Source: Fibrobacterota bacterium
GTDB taxonomy: Bacteria; Fibrobacterota; Fibrobacteria; UBA11236
Reading direction: 5' to 3'
NCBI GenBank assembly: GCA_947482115.1
Contig: CANKII010000008.1
Location: forward strand, 49,182-102,238
DNA length: 53,057 nt
Position numbers and translations under genes: made by a program. Below the pieces are notes generated by a model that saw nothing but the letters and a program-made list of their open reading frames with translations, was not told the origin of the DNA and did not search any database. Shown here one piece after another: positions 25,722 through 35,207 of the stretch. How positions within the stretch are numbered: position 1 is the stretch's first letter; each line of letters begins with the position of its first letter.

Positions 25722-26378
25722 TCACATTTCCCATATAGGCCATCCCTGTTCGTTGGCCAGTTTTCGCAAACGCTGGGTCGGGCCCACGCATACGGGATGA
25801 TCCGCAAAACGCAATAGCGGAATATCGTGGTGATGATCCGAATAAGCGTATCCACCCGCACCGGCAGCGCCCAAACCCATTTCTTTTAGACGGTGAATCT
25901 TGTTTTCCCCGCGCAGATTTCCATCGCGATATACCGGCAGGCCCAGAAATCCCCTTCCCCATTCCAACTCGGTCCCCAGAAAAAGACAATTCGATGGCAG
26001 CAGATCGCGAAGATATTTGAGATAAAATATTCCACTGGCGGAAATCACCACAACCTTATGCCCTTGCGCCACATGTTCCCGCAATTTTCCCATCACGGAC
26101 GGACGAAGACGCGGTTTCAGTTCCTCGCGGACAAAGGCCTCCGACAACGCATCCAGCTCTGCGGGTTTCTCGAAAGACATGGGCCACAGGAAAATCCGTT
26201 TCAGCGTATGACTGCTGATAAGGCCGAGCCCGCGCAGCAGAAAGCCCGGTACAATGGGAATTAAAAAAAACAACCGACCCGGACGATGGCGGTAATAAAA
26301 GCGCAGCCAGTAGAGGATGCTGTCGCCCGAAATCAGCGTCCCGTCAAAATCAAAAAAGGCGTAAATGGGTTCAAGCAT
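25722..26378 (-). CDS. HAD superfamily phosphatase, subclass IB
   Basis: Cytoplasmic HAD hydrolase of 218 residues in the SerB-like IB subclass. Motif I is FFDFDGTLISGDS (Asp nucleophile) near residue 10, motif II VVISASG near residue 115, and motif IV YSDHHHDIPLL near residue 175, in the SDxxxDxP form. The cap region (residues 20-80) has hydrophobic stretches as in HAD-IB proteins acting on lipid-like phosphates. The start is ATG 26378, where the domain begins; the longer frame reaches into the divergent DUF4954-like gene. The true substrate is unknown. Confidence 0.8.
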   Translation of the reverse strand: MLEPIYAFFDFDGTLISGDSILYWLRFYYRHRPGRLFFLIPIVPGFLLRGLGLISSHTLKRIFLWPMSFEKPAELDALSEAFVREELKPRLRPSVMGKLREHVAQGHKVVVISASGIFYLKYLRDLLPSNCLFLGTELEWGRGFLGLPVYRDGNLRGENKIHRLKEMGLGAAGAGGYAYSDHHHDIPLLRFADHPVCVGPTQRLRKLANEQGWPIWEM

Positions 26379-26395
26379 GCCGGGATAAGGTAACC

Positions 26396-28297
26396 ATGCT
26401 ACTTTACTCGCAGATGACTTCCCTTGAATCCGCCCGGACGAATTTGCACCGGGCTTTCGAATCCTCCCCGGCGATGGCTTTTTTGCGCCATTCCAAAGCG
26501 CTTTGGTCCGATGCATGGACTCGTTCCCGTTCATTGAATGCCCTGAATGTCAGCGGGCTCGAAAGGCGCGGGAACACGTGTTCCGATTGGACCGAGGTCC
26601 GACTACTGGGTGAAGGATCGTTGGATGCCATTCATCATTGCCGTTTTGAAGGACAAGTGATCTTGAGACTGGAAAAAGGGGCGCCGCAACTTTGGCGCAG
26701 CCGTTTCCGCAACGCATTAATCGGCGCTGCAACCGTGGAGAATGTGAATCTTGCGGAACGGGTCATCATCGAAGACGGCGCAACTTTACGCAGTGTGCAG
26801 GAAATTTCCGGACGAAAAAATTCCCGCTTCTGTCTGGGATTGCCCATTCATCCCGGCAGCGAAATGAAAACCCGCCGCGTTTTTCTCTGCGACGGCCTTT
26901 TGCTTTCAGATTGCGACCGCATGACAGGACTTGTGGCGGCAGAACAGGAAATGCTGACACGCGATGTGGCTTCATGGCTTCAAGGAGTCGAATCGGATTA
27001 CGCTTTTGTGGGAACCGGTGCGCATATCGAACGAACATCGCTGGTTGAAAATTGTTTCATCGGTCGGGGTGCAATGATTCGTGGCGCAGCCTCTTTGCGT
27101 CGCTGCATGCTGGCATCGAATTCCGAAAATCCGATTCACATTGGTGAGGCCGTCATAGTTGATGACGCAGTACTGGAACCAGGATCGAAAATGGATTCGG
27201 CGGGACAAGCGCATCGCTCCATCCTGCTGGAAAGCTCCTCGGTGGAACGCGCCGGACAGGTGGACAACACCGTTTTGGGACCGAACACCCATGTGGCCAA
27301 AGGGGAAATCACGGGATCGCTAGTGGGTCCTTTCGTTGGCTTCCACCATCAGGCTTTGCTTATCGGCGCTTTGTGGCCCGAGGGACACGGCAATGTGGCC
27401 TATGGTGCCAATGTGGGAAGCAATCACACCGGACGCAAACCCGATCAGGAAATCAAACCCGGCGAGGGATCGTTCTTCGGTTTGGGATGTTCGATCAAAT
27501 TTCCCGCCGACTTTTCCGCAGCACCTTTTTCGCTCTTCGCCACCGGAATTACAACGCTTCCGCAGCGCGTGGTTTTCCCCATGTCGCTGATGATTGCATC
27601 TTTGAGCCCCGCACCGGAAAGCGCCTTTGGGCTGAATGAAATCATCCCGGGCTGGATGTGGGGTGAGAACGCCTACGCACTGATTCGCAATGCCTATAAA
27701 TATCTGGATCGCGATCAATCGCAGCGACACGTTTTACCCGATCCTTCCGCTCCGGAAAATTCTCCGCTTCATGGATCCTTTTTATCCTCGGGGCTTTTCG
27801 CGCCGCGCAATGTGAGTCACGTCATTCACGCCTTGCTGGAACTACGCCGCATTTCGAAATCGAAGGATGTTTATTTCGAAAAAGATTTGCCGGGTCTGGG
27901 TAAAAACTTTCTGCGTGAAAATCACAGGACTTCCGCCATCGCGGCTTATGAGAATTATCTCCGCTTTGCCCTGTGCCGCGAGTTGTTGTGGAATGCCGTG
28001 GCCACACCGCTTCTGCCAGAGGCCTCGCCTATTGTAGCCACATTGGGTCTTTCGGCAACGAAAAAACCCGACTTTGAACCTGCAACACTATTTCAAAATC
28101 TCATCCAGTCGGTGGAATCTTCACTTGCCAAGGATGACAAACGCGGACGGGAAATCTTTCACGACTACGGTTCCTTTCATGAGGAGTCCTCCACGGAGCC
28201 GGTTTGTTTGCGTTTACACCACGATCTGGATTGTTTGCACGGAATTCTGCAAAAACGATGGGGTAATATGATTGCCAATGCCCCGGCCCAGAGCTAA
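26396..28297 (+). CDS. DUF4954-like protein with left-handed beta-helix
   Basis: Large cytoplasmic protein of 633 residues (615 or so if started at a later ATG, such as MTSLESARTNL at residue 7), with no signal peptide. Residues about 60-330 form isoleucine-rich hexapeptide-type repeats (VIIEDGATLRSVQEI, TSLVENCFIGRGAMIRGAA, VDNTVLGPNTHVAKGEI), indicating a left-handed beta-helix as in sugar-nucleotide acyl/uridyl-transferases. The conserved segment NVGSNHTGRKPDQE near residue 345 fits my memory of the DUF4954 family. The C-terminal third is helical. The biochemical role is unknown. It diverges from the HAD gene and precedes tRNA-Met. Confidence 0.72.
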   Translation: MLLYSQMTSLESARTNLHRAFESSPAMAFLRHSKALWSDAWTRSRSLNALNVSGLERRGNTCSDWTEVRLLGEGSLDAIHHCRFEGQVILRLEKGAPQLWRSRFRNALIGAATVENVNLAERVIIEDGATLRSVQEISGRKNSRFCLGLPIHPGSEMKTRRVFLCDGLLLSDCDRMTGLVAAEQEMLTRDVASWLQGVESDYAFVGTGAHIERTSLVENCFIGRGAMIRGAASLRRCMLASNSENPIHIGEAVIVDDAVLEPGSKMDSAGQAHRSILLESSSVERAGQVDNTVLGPNTHVAKGEITGSLVGPFVGFHHQALLIGALWPEGHGNVAYGANVGSNHTGRKPDQEIKPGEGSFFGLGCSIKFPADFSAAPFSLFATGITTLPQRVVFPMSLMIASLSPAPESAFGLNEIIPGWMWGENAYALIRNAYKYLDRDQSQRHVLPDPSAPENSPLHGSFLSSGLFAPRNVSHVIHALLELRRISKSKDVYFEKDLPGLGKNFLRENHRTSAIAAYENYLRFALCRELLWNAVATPLLPEASPIVATLGLSATKKPDFEPATLFQNLIQSVESSLAKDDKRGREIFHDYGSFHEESSTEPVCLRLHHDLDCLHGILQKRWGNMIANAPAQS

Positions 28298-28313
28298 TAT
28301 TTGCCCCTCTTGG

Positions 28314-28390
28314 GGCGGGTTAGCTCAGTTGGTTAGAGCAGCGGAATCATAATCCGTTTGTCCGGGGTTCAAATCCCTGACCCGCTACCA
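28314..28390 (+). tRNA. tRNA-Met (anticodon CAT), CCA encoded
   Basis: The cloverleaf folds fully: acceptor GGCGGGT with ACCCGCT (G1-T72 wobble), D-arm GCTC/GAGC, anticodon stem GCGGA/TCCGT with loop ATCATAA (CAT), T-arm CGGGG/CCCTG around TTCAAAT, discriminator A and encoded CCA. The anticodon stem lacks the three G-C pairs of the initiator, so it is an elongator Met or a CAT-anticodon Ile2 tRNA modified by TilS. A hairpin GCCCC-TCTT-GGGGC (28303-28316) overlaps its 5' end. Confidence 0.9.
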
Positions 28391-28472
28391 TAAAAATTTC
28401 CTCAATACGCATTATATTTCCCGATCAGCAGCGGGGAGTCCTTCCCTTCTTTCTTTTGGTGAAGGAGAGCGC

Positions 28473-30221
28473 ATGTCGCCCAAGATCATGAAAACCGGAT
28501 TAGTGGCGGGAATGACAGCTCTGTTGAGCTTCTCATTGACCTTTTCCCAAACCTGCCAGGATCCACCTGCCACGGGCTATGCCCGTCAAACCCTGATTGC
28601 TGCGGGCGTGGCAAAGCAGCCCGTCGAAATGGCGGTGGTCAAGGATGGCCGCGTGTTCGTTGCGGAACGGGCTGGCATCATTCGCGTTTACACACCGTCC
28701 AACAGCCAGAATGCGGTAGCCGCCACCTTCAGTGTCTACCTGTATGTCACCACGGGCTCGCAGAACGACGTGGGTGGGATATTGGGTCTTGCCGTGAGCC
28801 CGAACTTCGCCACGGACAACTGGCTGTACGTCTATTATGCACCGCTTTCACTTTGGAATGGCGGGCCCGCAGATCACACGAGCGGGCGCCTCACTTACCG
28901 TCTTTCACGTTTCAAAGTGTTGACGGACAATACCCTGAACATGTCCAGCGAACAAATACTGTTGTCGGTGCCTTCCATCTGGGAAACCCACAATGGCGGC
29001 TCCATGCATTTCGGCAAGAACGGCGACCTTTACCTGTCCATAGGCGACAACGATTGCGCGGGCTGCAGCAACCAATATTCCCCCATGGATGAGCGCCCCG
29101 GTTACGAATTCTCCGACGATCAACGCAGCACCGCCAACACGAACAGTTTGCTCGGCAAAGTGCTGCGCATTCATCCCGTGCAGGATTCGATCAACGGACG
29201 TCTTTACACCATTCCTGCCGGCAATCTTTTTGCGGAAGGTAGGGACTCGACACGGCCTGAGATTTATACCATGGGACATCGCAACCCTTACCGTATCTTT
29301 CCCGATCCGATTACAGGCCGATTGTATATCGGTGAATTTGGCCCGGCGGCCACCGCCAGCACAACCCGCGGACCCGTGGGCGCAGACCAACTCAAGATCA
29401 CGGATTCCGCTGCATTTCTGGGATATCCTTATTTCCTGAAGGACAACCGCGCGTATTGCCATTGGGATTACGGAACGGGAGCTTGCAAGGCCATTCAAGG
29501 CCAGACCAGCATGAACTTCGATCCGGCCCGACCCGTCAACACCTCACCCAACAACACGGGCCTCCGCATCCTGCCTCCCGCCAAACCCGCAGTGGCGTGG
29601 GACAACGAAGCCACCGACAACACTTCTCCGAATCCCGTCAATACCGATCTGAGCGGCTGCGGCATGGGCGGCGGACCGGTTTATCATTATGATCCGCTGC
29701 TCAACTCATCCGTGAAATTCCCGCCTTACTTTGAAAACAAGTGGATTATTTATGCCATCTTCGGGAGCTGGCAACCCAAATTACTCACCATCCCTTCCGG
29801 ACCCGTCGCGCGTCTATCGCAAAGCGTGGCAATGCCGTGGACCACGACTCAAGTACCCAATTTTTCCAGTGGCGGCATTCAGGACATGGAATTTGGCGAC
29901 GGCGATGGAGCCCTTTATGTCCTCGATTATGGGGCGACTCAATACGCCAACAACAGCACCGCCGCGTTATATCGCGTGACCTATAGCGGCTGTCTTCCCA
30001 CCGCTTTGGTCGATGCATCGGGTAAAAAACTTTTCCCCACTGCTCCGGCATGGAGAATGCCCGGTCAATCTGTGATCATACCGAGTGGATCGAAACGCGT
30101 TGCAGCCTTCAATCTTTCCGGAACGAAGATTTGGGAGGAGACCGTACAGCCTCAAATCAAATCCGCAATCTTGCTGCCGACTTCGCTGGGTTCGGGTCCC
30201 CTACTGCTTCGCTTTTACTAA
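28473..30221 (+). CDS. secreted PQQ-type sugar dehydrogenase (six-bladed propeller)
   Basis: Soluble aldose dehydrogenase-like protein that oxidises sugars outside the cytoplasm with PQQ. A signal peptide spans residues 1-26. The propeller shows family segments: DGRVFVAERAGIIRVY near residue 55, GGILGLAVSPNF near residue 100, WETHNGGSMHFGKNGDLYLS near residue 170 (catalytic His), and MGHRNPYRIFPDP near residue 265. The last 75 residues (from CLPTALVDASGKK) look like a surface-sorting tail. AAGGAG precedes ATG 28473. The 3' end overlaps the convergent permease gene by 21 bases. It may feed electrons to the multiheme lipoprotein encoded at 33897-35207. Confidence 0.82.
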   Translation: MSPKIMKTGLVAGMTALLSFSLTFSQTCQDPPATGYARQTLIAAGVAKQPVEMAVVKDGRVFVAERAGIIRVYTPSNSQNAVAATFSVYLYVTTGSQNDVGGILGLAVSPNFATDNWLYVYYAPLSLWNGGPADHTSGRLTYRLSRFKVLTDNTLNMSSEQILLSVPSIWETHNGGSMHFGKNGDLYLSIGDNDCAGCSNQYSPMDERPGYEFSDDQRSTANTNSLLGKVLRIHPVQDSINGRLYTIPAGNLFAEGRDSTRPEIYTMGHRNPYRIFPDPITGRLYIGEFGPAATASTTRGPVGADQLKITDSAAFLGYPYFLKDNRAYCHWDYGTGACKAIQGQTSMNFDPARPVNTSPNNTGLRILPPAKPAVAWDNEATDNTSPNPVNTDLSGCGMGGGPVYHYDPLLNSSVKFPPYFENKWIIYAIFGSWQPKLLTIPSGPVARLSQSVAMPWTTTQVPNFSSGGIQDMEFGDGDGALYVLDYGATQYANNSTAALYRVTYSGCLPTALVDASGKKLFPTAPAWRMPGQSVIIPSGSKRVAAFNLSGTKIWEETVQPQIKSAILLPTSLGSGPLLLRFY

Positions 30222-31520
30222 GTCGTCCCTGAAGAAAAGGGCGAACAGGATGGCAACCACGCCCGCCATCAAGGCCGATGTGATCCAGAATGATTTCCAG
30301 GCCGACATCGCGGCCGACACCACCGCCGGATCCGCCGTCAGGCGTTCCACCGAGAACATCCGTCCGAGGGACTGGACAAAGGTGAGGCTTTCCTCCGAAC
30401 GCGCCGCCTTGAGGGTCGCATCGAGAGTCGAGTATTCCTTGCCCACTGCGCCGAACCTGCTAAAGGCCACTTGATAACCGATGTACATGCCGATGCCCTG
30501 GGTAAAAAACACCAGCATGCTCTGCGACTGGCCCTTGATATCCTTGGTCGAAACGCGATCGGTGTACATGAATCCGGTGACGAAGAAAAAGTCGTAGCAG
30601 ATGCCGTGTAGCAGGATGCCGAGGAACAACATCCAGACGACCTGATCCGGAGCACCCAAGGCAAACAGCACGTAGCGCAGAACCCAAGCCAGCATGCCAC
30701 CGAGGATCATGTATTTCACCCCCAGTTTACGCAGGAAAAAAGGTATCAGCAGCATGAATATGATTTCGGACATCTGGCCCAGCGACATTGTTGAGGCTGG
30801 GGCCAAAAAACCCGTGTTGCTGAGGAAGTTGGAGGTGAAGGCGTAGTAATAGGCCAATGGAATGCAGATCAGCGTGGAAGAGACAATGAAAACCAGGAAG
30901 GCAGGCTTCTTCAGCAGCGACAGAGCATCGACCATGAGCAGGGCCCGCACATTCACGGGTTTGTCGCGCGCAGGCGGAGGCGTATTCGGCAGGAAGAAAC
31001 AATAGACACCGAGCAGCAACGAGCAGATTCCCGCCAGCCAGAAGATGTGGAACTTCGCGCTCCAGCCGAGGAATCCGATGGCGAGTCCAGCGGCTATCCA
31101 GCCAATGGTTCCCCAGACCCGGATTTTCGGAAACTGATTCTGATCGGTGAGATTGGCGAAGGCGATGTTGTTTCCTAACGCCAACGTGGGCATATAACAG
31201 AGCATGTGACCTGTGAACAACCACACCAAGGTCTTGCCATCGTGCGCGGCCGCGAAGCCCGGAGCGAGACACATGAGGATGCCGCCTAACAACAGCAAGA
31301 CTCCCATCACCTTTTCCGAGGCGAAGAAGCGATCCGCCACGATACCCAGGAACAGCGGAGCGAAAATCGCAGCGATGGGAGCGGTTCCGTATGCTCCGCC
31401 GATAGCATCCACCAAGCCATTGGTACCCAGACATTGGCCCAAGGTGACAAACCAAGCGCCCCAGATGAAAAACTGGAGGAACATCATGACCGAAAGCTGT
31501 GTGCGGATTTTGGTGTTCAT
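30201..31520 (-). CDS. NupG-type MFS permease (nucleoside:H+ symporter family)
   Basis: Major facilitator of 439 residues with twelve hydrophobic segments, of the nucleoside:H+ symporter branch. The opening MNTKIRTQLSVMMFLQFFIWGAWF fits that branch; GYGTAPIAA-like and VADRFFASEKVMG cytosolic loop segments follow. In Bacteroidota and Verrucomicrobiota these permeases often sit beside DUF1080 and Gfo/Idh/MocA genes and probably carry sugars rather than nucleosides. Start ATG 31520 has GGAGG 11 bases upstream. It is last of a five-gene operon (37 bases after the NagB fusion) and overlaps the convergent dehydrogenase gene by 21 bases. Confidence 0.82.
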   Translation of the reverse strand: MNTKIRTQLSVMMFLQFFIWGAWFVTLGQCLGTNGLVDAIGGAYGTAPIAAIFAPLFLGIVADRFFASEKVMGVLLLLGGILMCLAPGFAAAHDGKTLVWLFTGHMLCYMPTLALGNNIAFANLTDQNQFPKIRVWGTIGWIAAGLAIGFLGWSAKFHIFWLAGICSLLLGVYCFFLPNTPPPARDKPVNVRALLMVDALSLLKKPAFLVFIVSSTLICIPLAYYYAFTSNFLSNTGFLAPASTMSLGQMSEIIFMLLIPFFLRKLGVKYMILGGMLAWVLRYVLFALGAPDQVVWMLFLGILLHGICYDFFFVTGFMYTDRVSTKDIKGQSQSMLVFFTQGIGMYIGYQVAFSRFGAVGKEYSTLDATLKAARSEESLTFVQSLGRMFSVERLTADPAVVSAAMSAWKSFWITSALMAGVVAILFALFFRDDLVKAKQ

Positions 31521-31557
31521 GTTCTGTGGATCCTCCGAGTGTTGGGTTAAAACTACT

Positions 31558-33873
31558 TCAGGACAATTCCCTTTTCGATTCGAGAAATCGCTTGAGCGGC
31601 GCGACCTCTTCTTCAAACTCCGCATAACTCATGTCTTTGAGATAAAGCGCTCCGTAAGCCCGGCGCATTTGGGGATGGGGGCTTTCATAAAAATAGGAGC
31701 GACCCAGAAGATCGATGAGTTGCTGTTGCTGTTCGACCCAGATTTTCTGTGCAAGACGGCTGAAAGTGCCGTCCAGTTCCGGACTGGGAAATGCCGCCGT
31801 GCGTTGACTGGCAAAGCAGGTGTCGAACATGTTGTGTAAAACGGCAAAGGAATTCAGGGACACCAGAATGACACTGTCCGCCTCTGCAAGATGAAACCGG
31901 GACCAGATGTTGCGATAACCGTAGATGCGCAAATCCTCCGCCCCGTGGATTTTCACATATTCCTCCAGTGCCCGGGCCACGGCGATCAGGCATTTAAAAT
32001 GCGTATCGGGACCGCTGCCTTCGGGATCCATCGCCAAGGTCACCACAGTGGGCCGAATGCGTTCCATTAAATTCAGAATGGGCCGCACATCGCGTTCAAA
32101 ATCCGGATCTTCCGGAAAAATGGCGCTGGTGTAGAACTGAAGTCGCAAATGATGCACATGATCCCGACCCAGTCCAAAATGCGCCCATGCAAGCTCGGCT
32201 TCCCATTCCCGCAGCCAGCCTTTTAACCGCTCCACAACTTCGGATTCCTTCCGACCCGGAGTCCATTTCTTCAGCAACTTCAGAATTTCTTCCAGAAAAA
32301 CTCCCACGGATTTTCCGGAGCCATCATTTGAGGCTTTGAGATAAGCCACAAGATGACGGTAGAGCCGGAAGGCCACGAAAAAAGCCTCGGCTTCCCGGTT
32401 CTGTGCTGCGATGGCGTTGAGGTATCCGTGGATTTCCCATTGAAAGGGTTCCCCCTCCCAATCCGGCGAAGACAAGAGTCCGGGATGGATTCTTCCCTCA
32501 TGCAAAAAGCCATCCAGTTCCAACAACCGCTGGAGCAAATAGGCATGCGTTACCGCCGTGAAACCACTGGTCATGTAACAGAAATGATTTTCGTTCCGTT
32601 CCGAACGCACCAGATGATGGATAAGCGGAAAGTAGGCCAGTTCAATGTCATCGTGGTGAGGCGCGGTATGCAAAAAACGCTGCCCATCCTTCAATGCCAG
32701 CCCTCTTTGGATCTTGGCGCGGACCGATTCCGTAGCCTCGCTCAAGAGTTCGGAGGAAGGTCGGCCGGACATTTTCTCCGCCCAATCCAACGCGCCATCC
32801 AGCACCGCCCGCTCCAAATCGCGTTTCGGTAAATCCAATCCGGCACGCACAGGCGGGAAACGCCGTGCTTCCAGACGGGAAGCCGCTCCCGCCGTCAAAT
32901 AAAAACGTCCATTGGAAAGGCCTTGCAATAAACTCGCGGGAGAATCGACGGCAGGGGGATTTTCGATGGCGGCAGCCACGATGGGAGCCTTGGTTTCACC
33001 CGCAGCCATGATGATCGCCGTAACCTCCGGATTACAAGCGATGGTTCCGAGACCGATGGTAATTACTGCCTTGCGACGCACCGCATCAATGCCTCCCAGA
33101 TCCACCGATGCTGCGGCCATGCTTTCATAATTGAGTTTGTCGAGCCGGGTCGTGGAGCGATGGCTGGAGCCCCGCATATTGAAGGCAACGTGGCCATCGG
33201 GGCCAATGCCTCCCAGGAAAAATCCAATCCCACCCCAGCCTCGAATGGTATCCTCATACTCTTCACAAAACCCGTCAAAGTGGCGGATGACTTTTTGCTG
33301 CGCCAACTCAAGCTCGTTTTCAGGCTGGCGCACTCTCAATCCGAGATCAATCACTCCCCCGGGAAAAATCGCTTCGACATCCTTGCGATGCGACAGGGCT
33401 TTCAATTTTTCCGGCAATTCAAAGGTATTGATGCACAACGCTTTCTTCGGATCGAGCCCCAAACCGTCGAAATAAAATTTGCGGATGAAATGCCCGAAGG
33501 AACGTTCATGGGATGGATCGATGGGGAAAAATTCATCCAGTTGCACAAACCGCAGATGTTGCATTTCGGGCTTGCGATGCATGTGCGGCAGATGCGCCAG
33601 AAGCCCGGACTTCGCCTCCCGTTCCCAGTTTTTCAAATAGTACCGGGCCCATTTGATGAAGTACTCCGGAGTCCGTCCGGTGGGCAGGGCTATCACACCG
33701 TCGGGATGTGCGGACACCCATTCGAAAAATCGCAAAGCCACCAATTGCCCCAGCACCACGTAGTTTGGAACCACCATGGTTTTCGGAAACACCGTGGCGA
33801 CTTCCGCCAAACCCTTGGCGGCAAAAAGCTTTTCGACCCCACCGTCTTCCACGACTTTGTTCAACAATTCCAT
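31558..33873 (-). CDS. NagB-LmbE fusion protein (glucosamine-6-phosphate deaminase-like plus PIG-L-like)
   Basis: Two-domain cytoplasmic protein of 771 residues. Residues about 40-340 form a NagB-like sugar-phosphate deaminase/isomerase domain, with ALPTGRTPE near residue 62, LDEFFPID near residue 112 and LGGIGPDGHVAFN near residue 220. Residues about 400-680 resemble LmbE/PIG-L zinc deacetylases, with HTAPHHDDIELAYFP near residue 402. Fused NagB-LmbE proteins are known in Bacteroidota. The combination suggests N-acetylated amino sugars (deacetylation, then deamination) but could act on other keto or amino sugars in this operon. It lies 23 bases after the cytochrome gene. Confidence 0.82.
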   Translation of the reverse strand: MELLNKVVEDGGVEKLFAAKGLAEVATVFPKTMVVPNYVVLGQLVALRFFEWVSAHPDGVIALPTGRTPEYFIKWARYYLKNWEREAKSGLLAHLPHMHRKPEMQHLRFVQLDEFFPIDPSHERSFGHFIRKFYFDGLGLDPKKALCINTFELPEKLKALSHRKDVEAIFPGGVIDLGLRVRQPENELELAQQKVIRHFDGFCEEYEDTIRGWGGIGFFLGGIGPDGHVAFNMRGSSHRSTTRLDKLNYESMAAASVDLGGIDAVRRKAVITIGLGTIACNPEVTAIIMAAGETKAPIVAAAIENPPAVDSPASLLQGLSNGRFYLTAGAASRLEARRFPPVRAGLDLPKRDLERAVLDGALDWAEKMSGRPSSELLSEATESVRAKIQRGLALKDGQRFLHTAPHHDDIELAYFPLIHHLVRSERNENHFCYMTSGFTAVTHAYLLQRLLELDGFLHEGRIHPGLLSSPDWEGEPFQWEIHGYLNAIAAQNREAEAFFVAFRLYRHLVAYLKASNDGSGKSVGVFLEEILKLLKKWTPGRKESEVVERLKGWLREWEAELAWAHFGLGRDHVHHLRLQFYTSAIFPEDPDFERDVRPILNLMERIRPTVVTLAMDPEGSGPDTHFKCLIAVARALEEYVKIHGAEDLRIYGYRNIWSRFHLAEADSVILVSLNSFAVLHNMFDTCFASQRTAAFPSPELDGTFSRLAQKIWVEQQQQLIDLLGRSYFYESPHPQMRRAYGALYLKDMSYAEFEEEVAPLKRFLESKRELS

Positions 33874-33896
33874 GATTTAAACATAACACGTTGCAT

Positions 33897-35207
33897 TTAT
33901 TGTCGTTTCCCCTTTTGTGAAGAATTATTCAGCGGAAAATTTTGTTCCCACAACACATATCGGGAGGAAAGTGACGCTTCATGGGCCTGTAGAATTTTCT
34001 TCTCTCCAGCTGGAACTGTTGGCTTTAATCCCGGTGTATCCATCATGCGGCGAAAATATCTGCGGTATCCCTCATCCGGCCAAACCTCCACTCTTGCCGT
34101 TACTTTGACGGCCATGGGATTAATCGAGCGGTGATAAGGAAGATCAAAGGATTGCCCGGGGAGAAGACGGGTGTCAAAAAATTCATGATCGACTTCCTCC
34201 GTGACCCAGCGGGCGATGGTCCCTTCCACCCGTGTACCGGACAGAACAGAATCCTTCGCATCCCTTTGTTCCCAAATCAAAACAATGTGGGGGATATTAT
34301 AAGTCGGCAGACGATGTCCCGCACCCACATTGGTCAACTTAAGAGTAGCCTGTGCGAAATCCCCTGATGCTGTCAATGCAAATCCTGCTTCAATGGACAC
34401 GGCAGAGCGAACCATTTCCGGATCGTGAATGCCTTTCCAAAGATGACGCCCTTCCGGCATGTGGCAACTTTGACAGGTTTTTCCCTCGGCGGCAAAATCC
34501 GTGCGCCTCCATTCCTCCGCCGTTTCCAGCAGCATTTTTCCATGCACACCACCACCGGGTTTGAAGTCATGGCACTCCGCACAAAAAGCCGGGTTCAAAT
34601 ATTCCGGTTTAGTGATGAAACCACCATGAGGCCCCTTGGGATTGGACTTGATGCCGAGATCGGGTCCATACCGAACGTGATTGCGTACATGACACGCGGC
34701 ACAAACCAATCCTTCCTCCCGCAATCCTTCATGATAATCCGGATTGGGTTTTCCCTTTTGCAAATAGGGAATTTGTTCGGCCAGCGGAGCATGGCATCTT
34801 TGACAGCTTATGGAGAGCACGGGAGCGTCCAGCTCCATGTCCAGCAATTGCCCGAGCACTCCGGGTCCCATGGCCTTGTGATGAAAGCTTTTTTTCCAGT
34901 CCTGATACTGTTGTATATGACATGTTCCGCAGGCTTCAGGACGAATGTCCTTTTCAATTTCAGGCCAATTCTTGGGGGCTGGACCTTGAGCCGGGATATA
35001 CCATGCAAAATGCCGGTGTAACCACTCCGATTTTTCCAGCGGAGGAACCTTGGGAGCTATCGAATCCAGTGGAGTGGCATGAAAAGTTTCCGTCGTATCC
35101 GGAACGGAAACCTTGCGGATCGTCTGAGGATCGTGTTTGCATCCCGCTGCTAGAATCCACAGCGCGAAAAACCCGGTATATTTACGGAACTGCGATCTTG
35201 CGGACAA
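33897..35207 (-). CDS. five-heme c-type cytochrome lipoprotein
   Basis: Electron-carrying lipoprotein of 436 residues. The lipobox LAAGC puts Cys23 at the membrane surface. CxxCH heme sites are CGTCH (93), CQRCH (135), CAACH (169), CAECH (209) and CQSCH (245), a cytochrome c554-like layout. Free His residues such as HHKAMG may supply distal ligands. Residues 280-436 form a beta-rich domain with TLKLTNVGAGHRLPTYN, as in other multiheme proteins. The likely start is TTG 35207, giving a 26-bp overlap with the upstream DUF1080 gene, so translation is coupled. It probably accepts electrons from a sugar or glycoside dehydrogenase; the partner is not proven. Confidence 0.85.
   Translation of the reverse strand: MSARSQFRKYTGFFALWILAAGCKHDPQTIRKVSVPDTTETFHATPLDSIAPKVPPLEKSEWLHRHFAWYIPAQGPAPKNWPEIEKDIRPEACGTCHIQQYQDWKKSFHHKAMGPGVLGQLLDMELDAPVLSISCQRCHAPLAEQIPYLQKGKPNPDYHEGLREEGLVCAACHVRNHVRYGPDLGIKSNPKGPHGGFITKPEYLNPAFCAECHDFKPGGGVHGKMLLETAEEWRRTDFAAEGKTCQSCHMPEGRHLWKGIHDPEMVRSAVSIEAGFALTASGDFAQATLKLTNVGAGHRLPTYNIPHIVLIWEQRDAKDSVLSGTRVEGTIARWVTEEVDHEFFDTRLLPGQSFDLPYHRSINPMAVKVTARVEVWPDEGYRRYFRRMMDTPGLKPTVPAGEKKILQAHEASLSSRYVLWEQNFPLNNSSQKGKRQ

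Noticed and set aside
28314-28390. Initiator tRNA reading of the CAT tRNA
   Set aside because: The anticodon stem lacks the three G-C pairs and there is no C1-A72 mismatch; elongator Met or Ile2 fits better.
33160-34134. Plus-strand frame of 324 codons
   Set aside because: It lies antisense to the NagB-LmbE and cytochrome genes, which have clear motifs.
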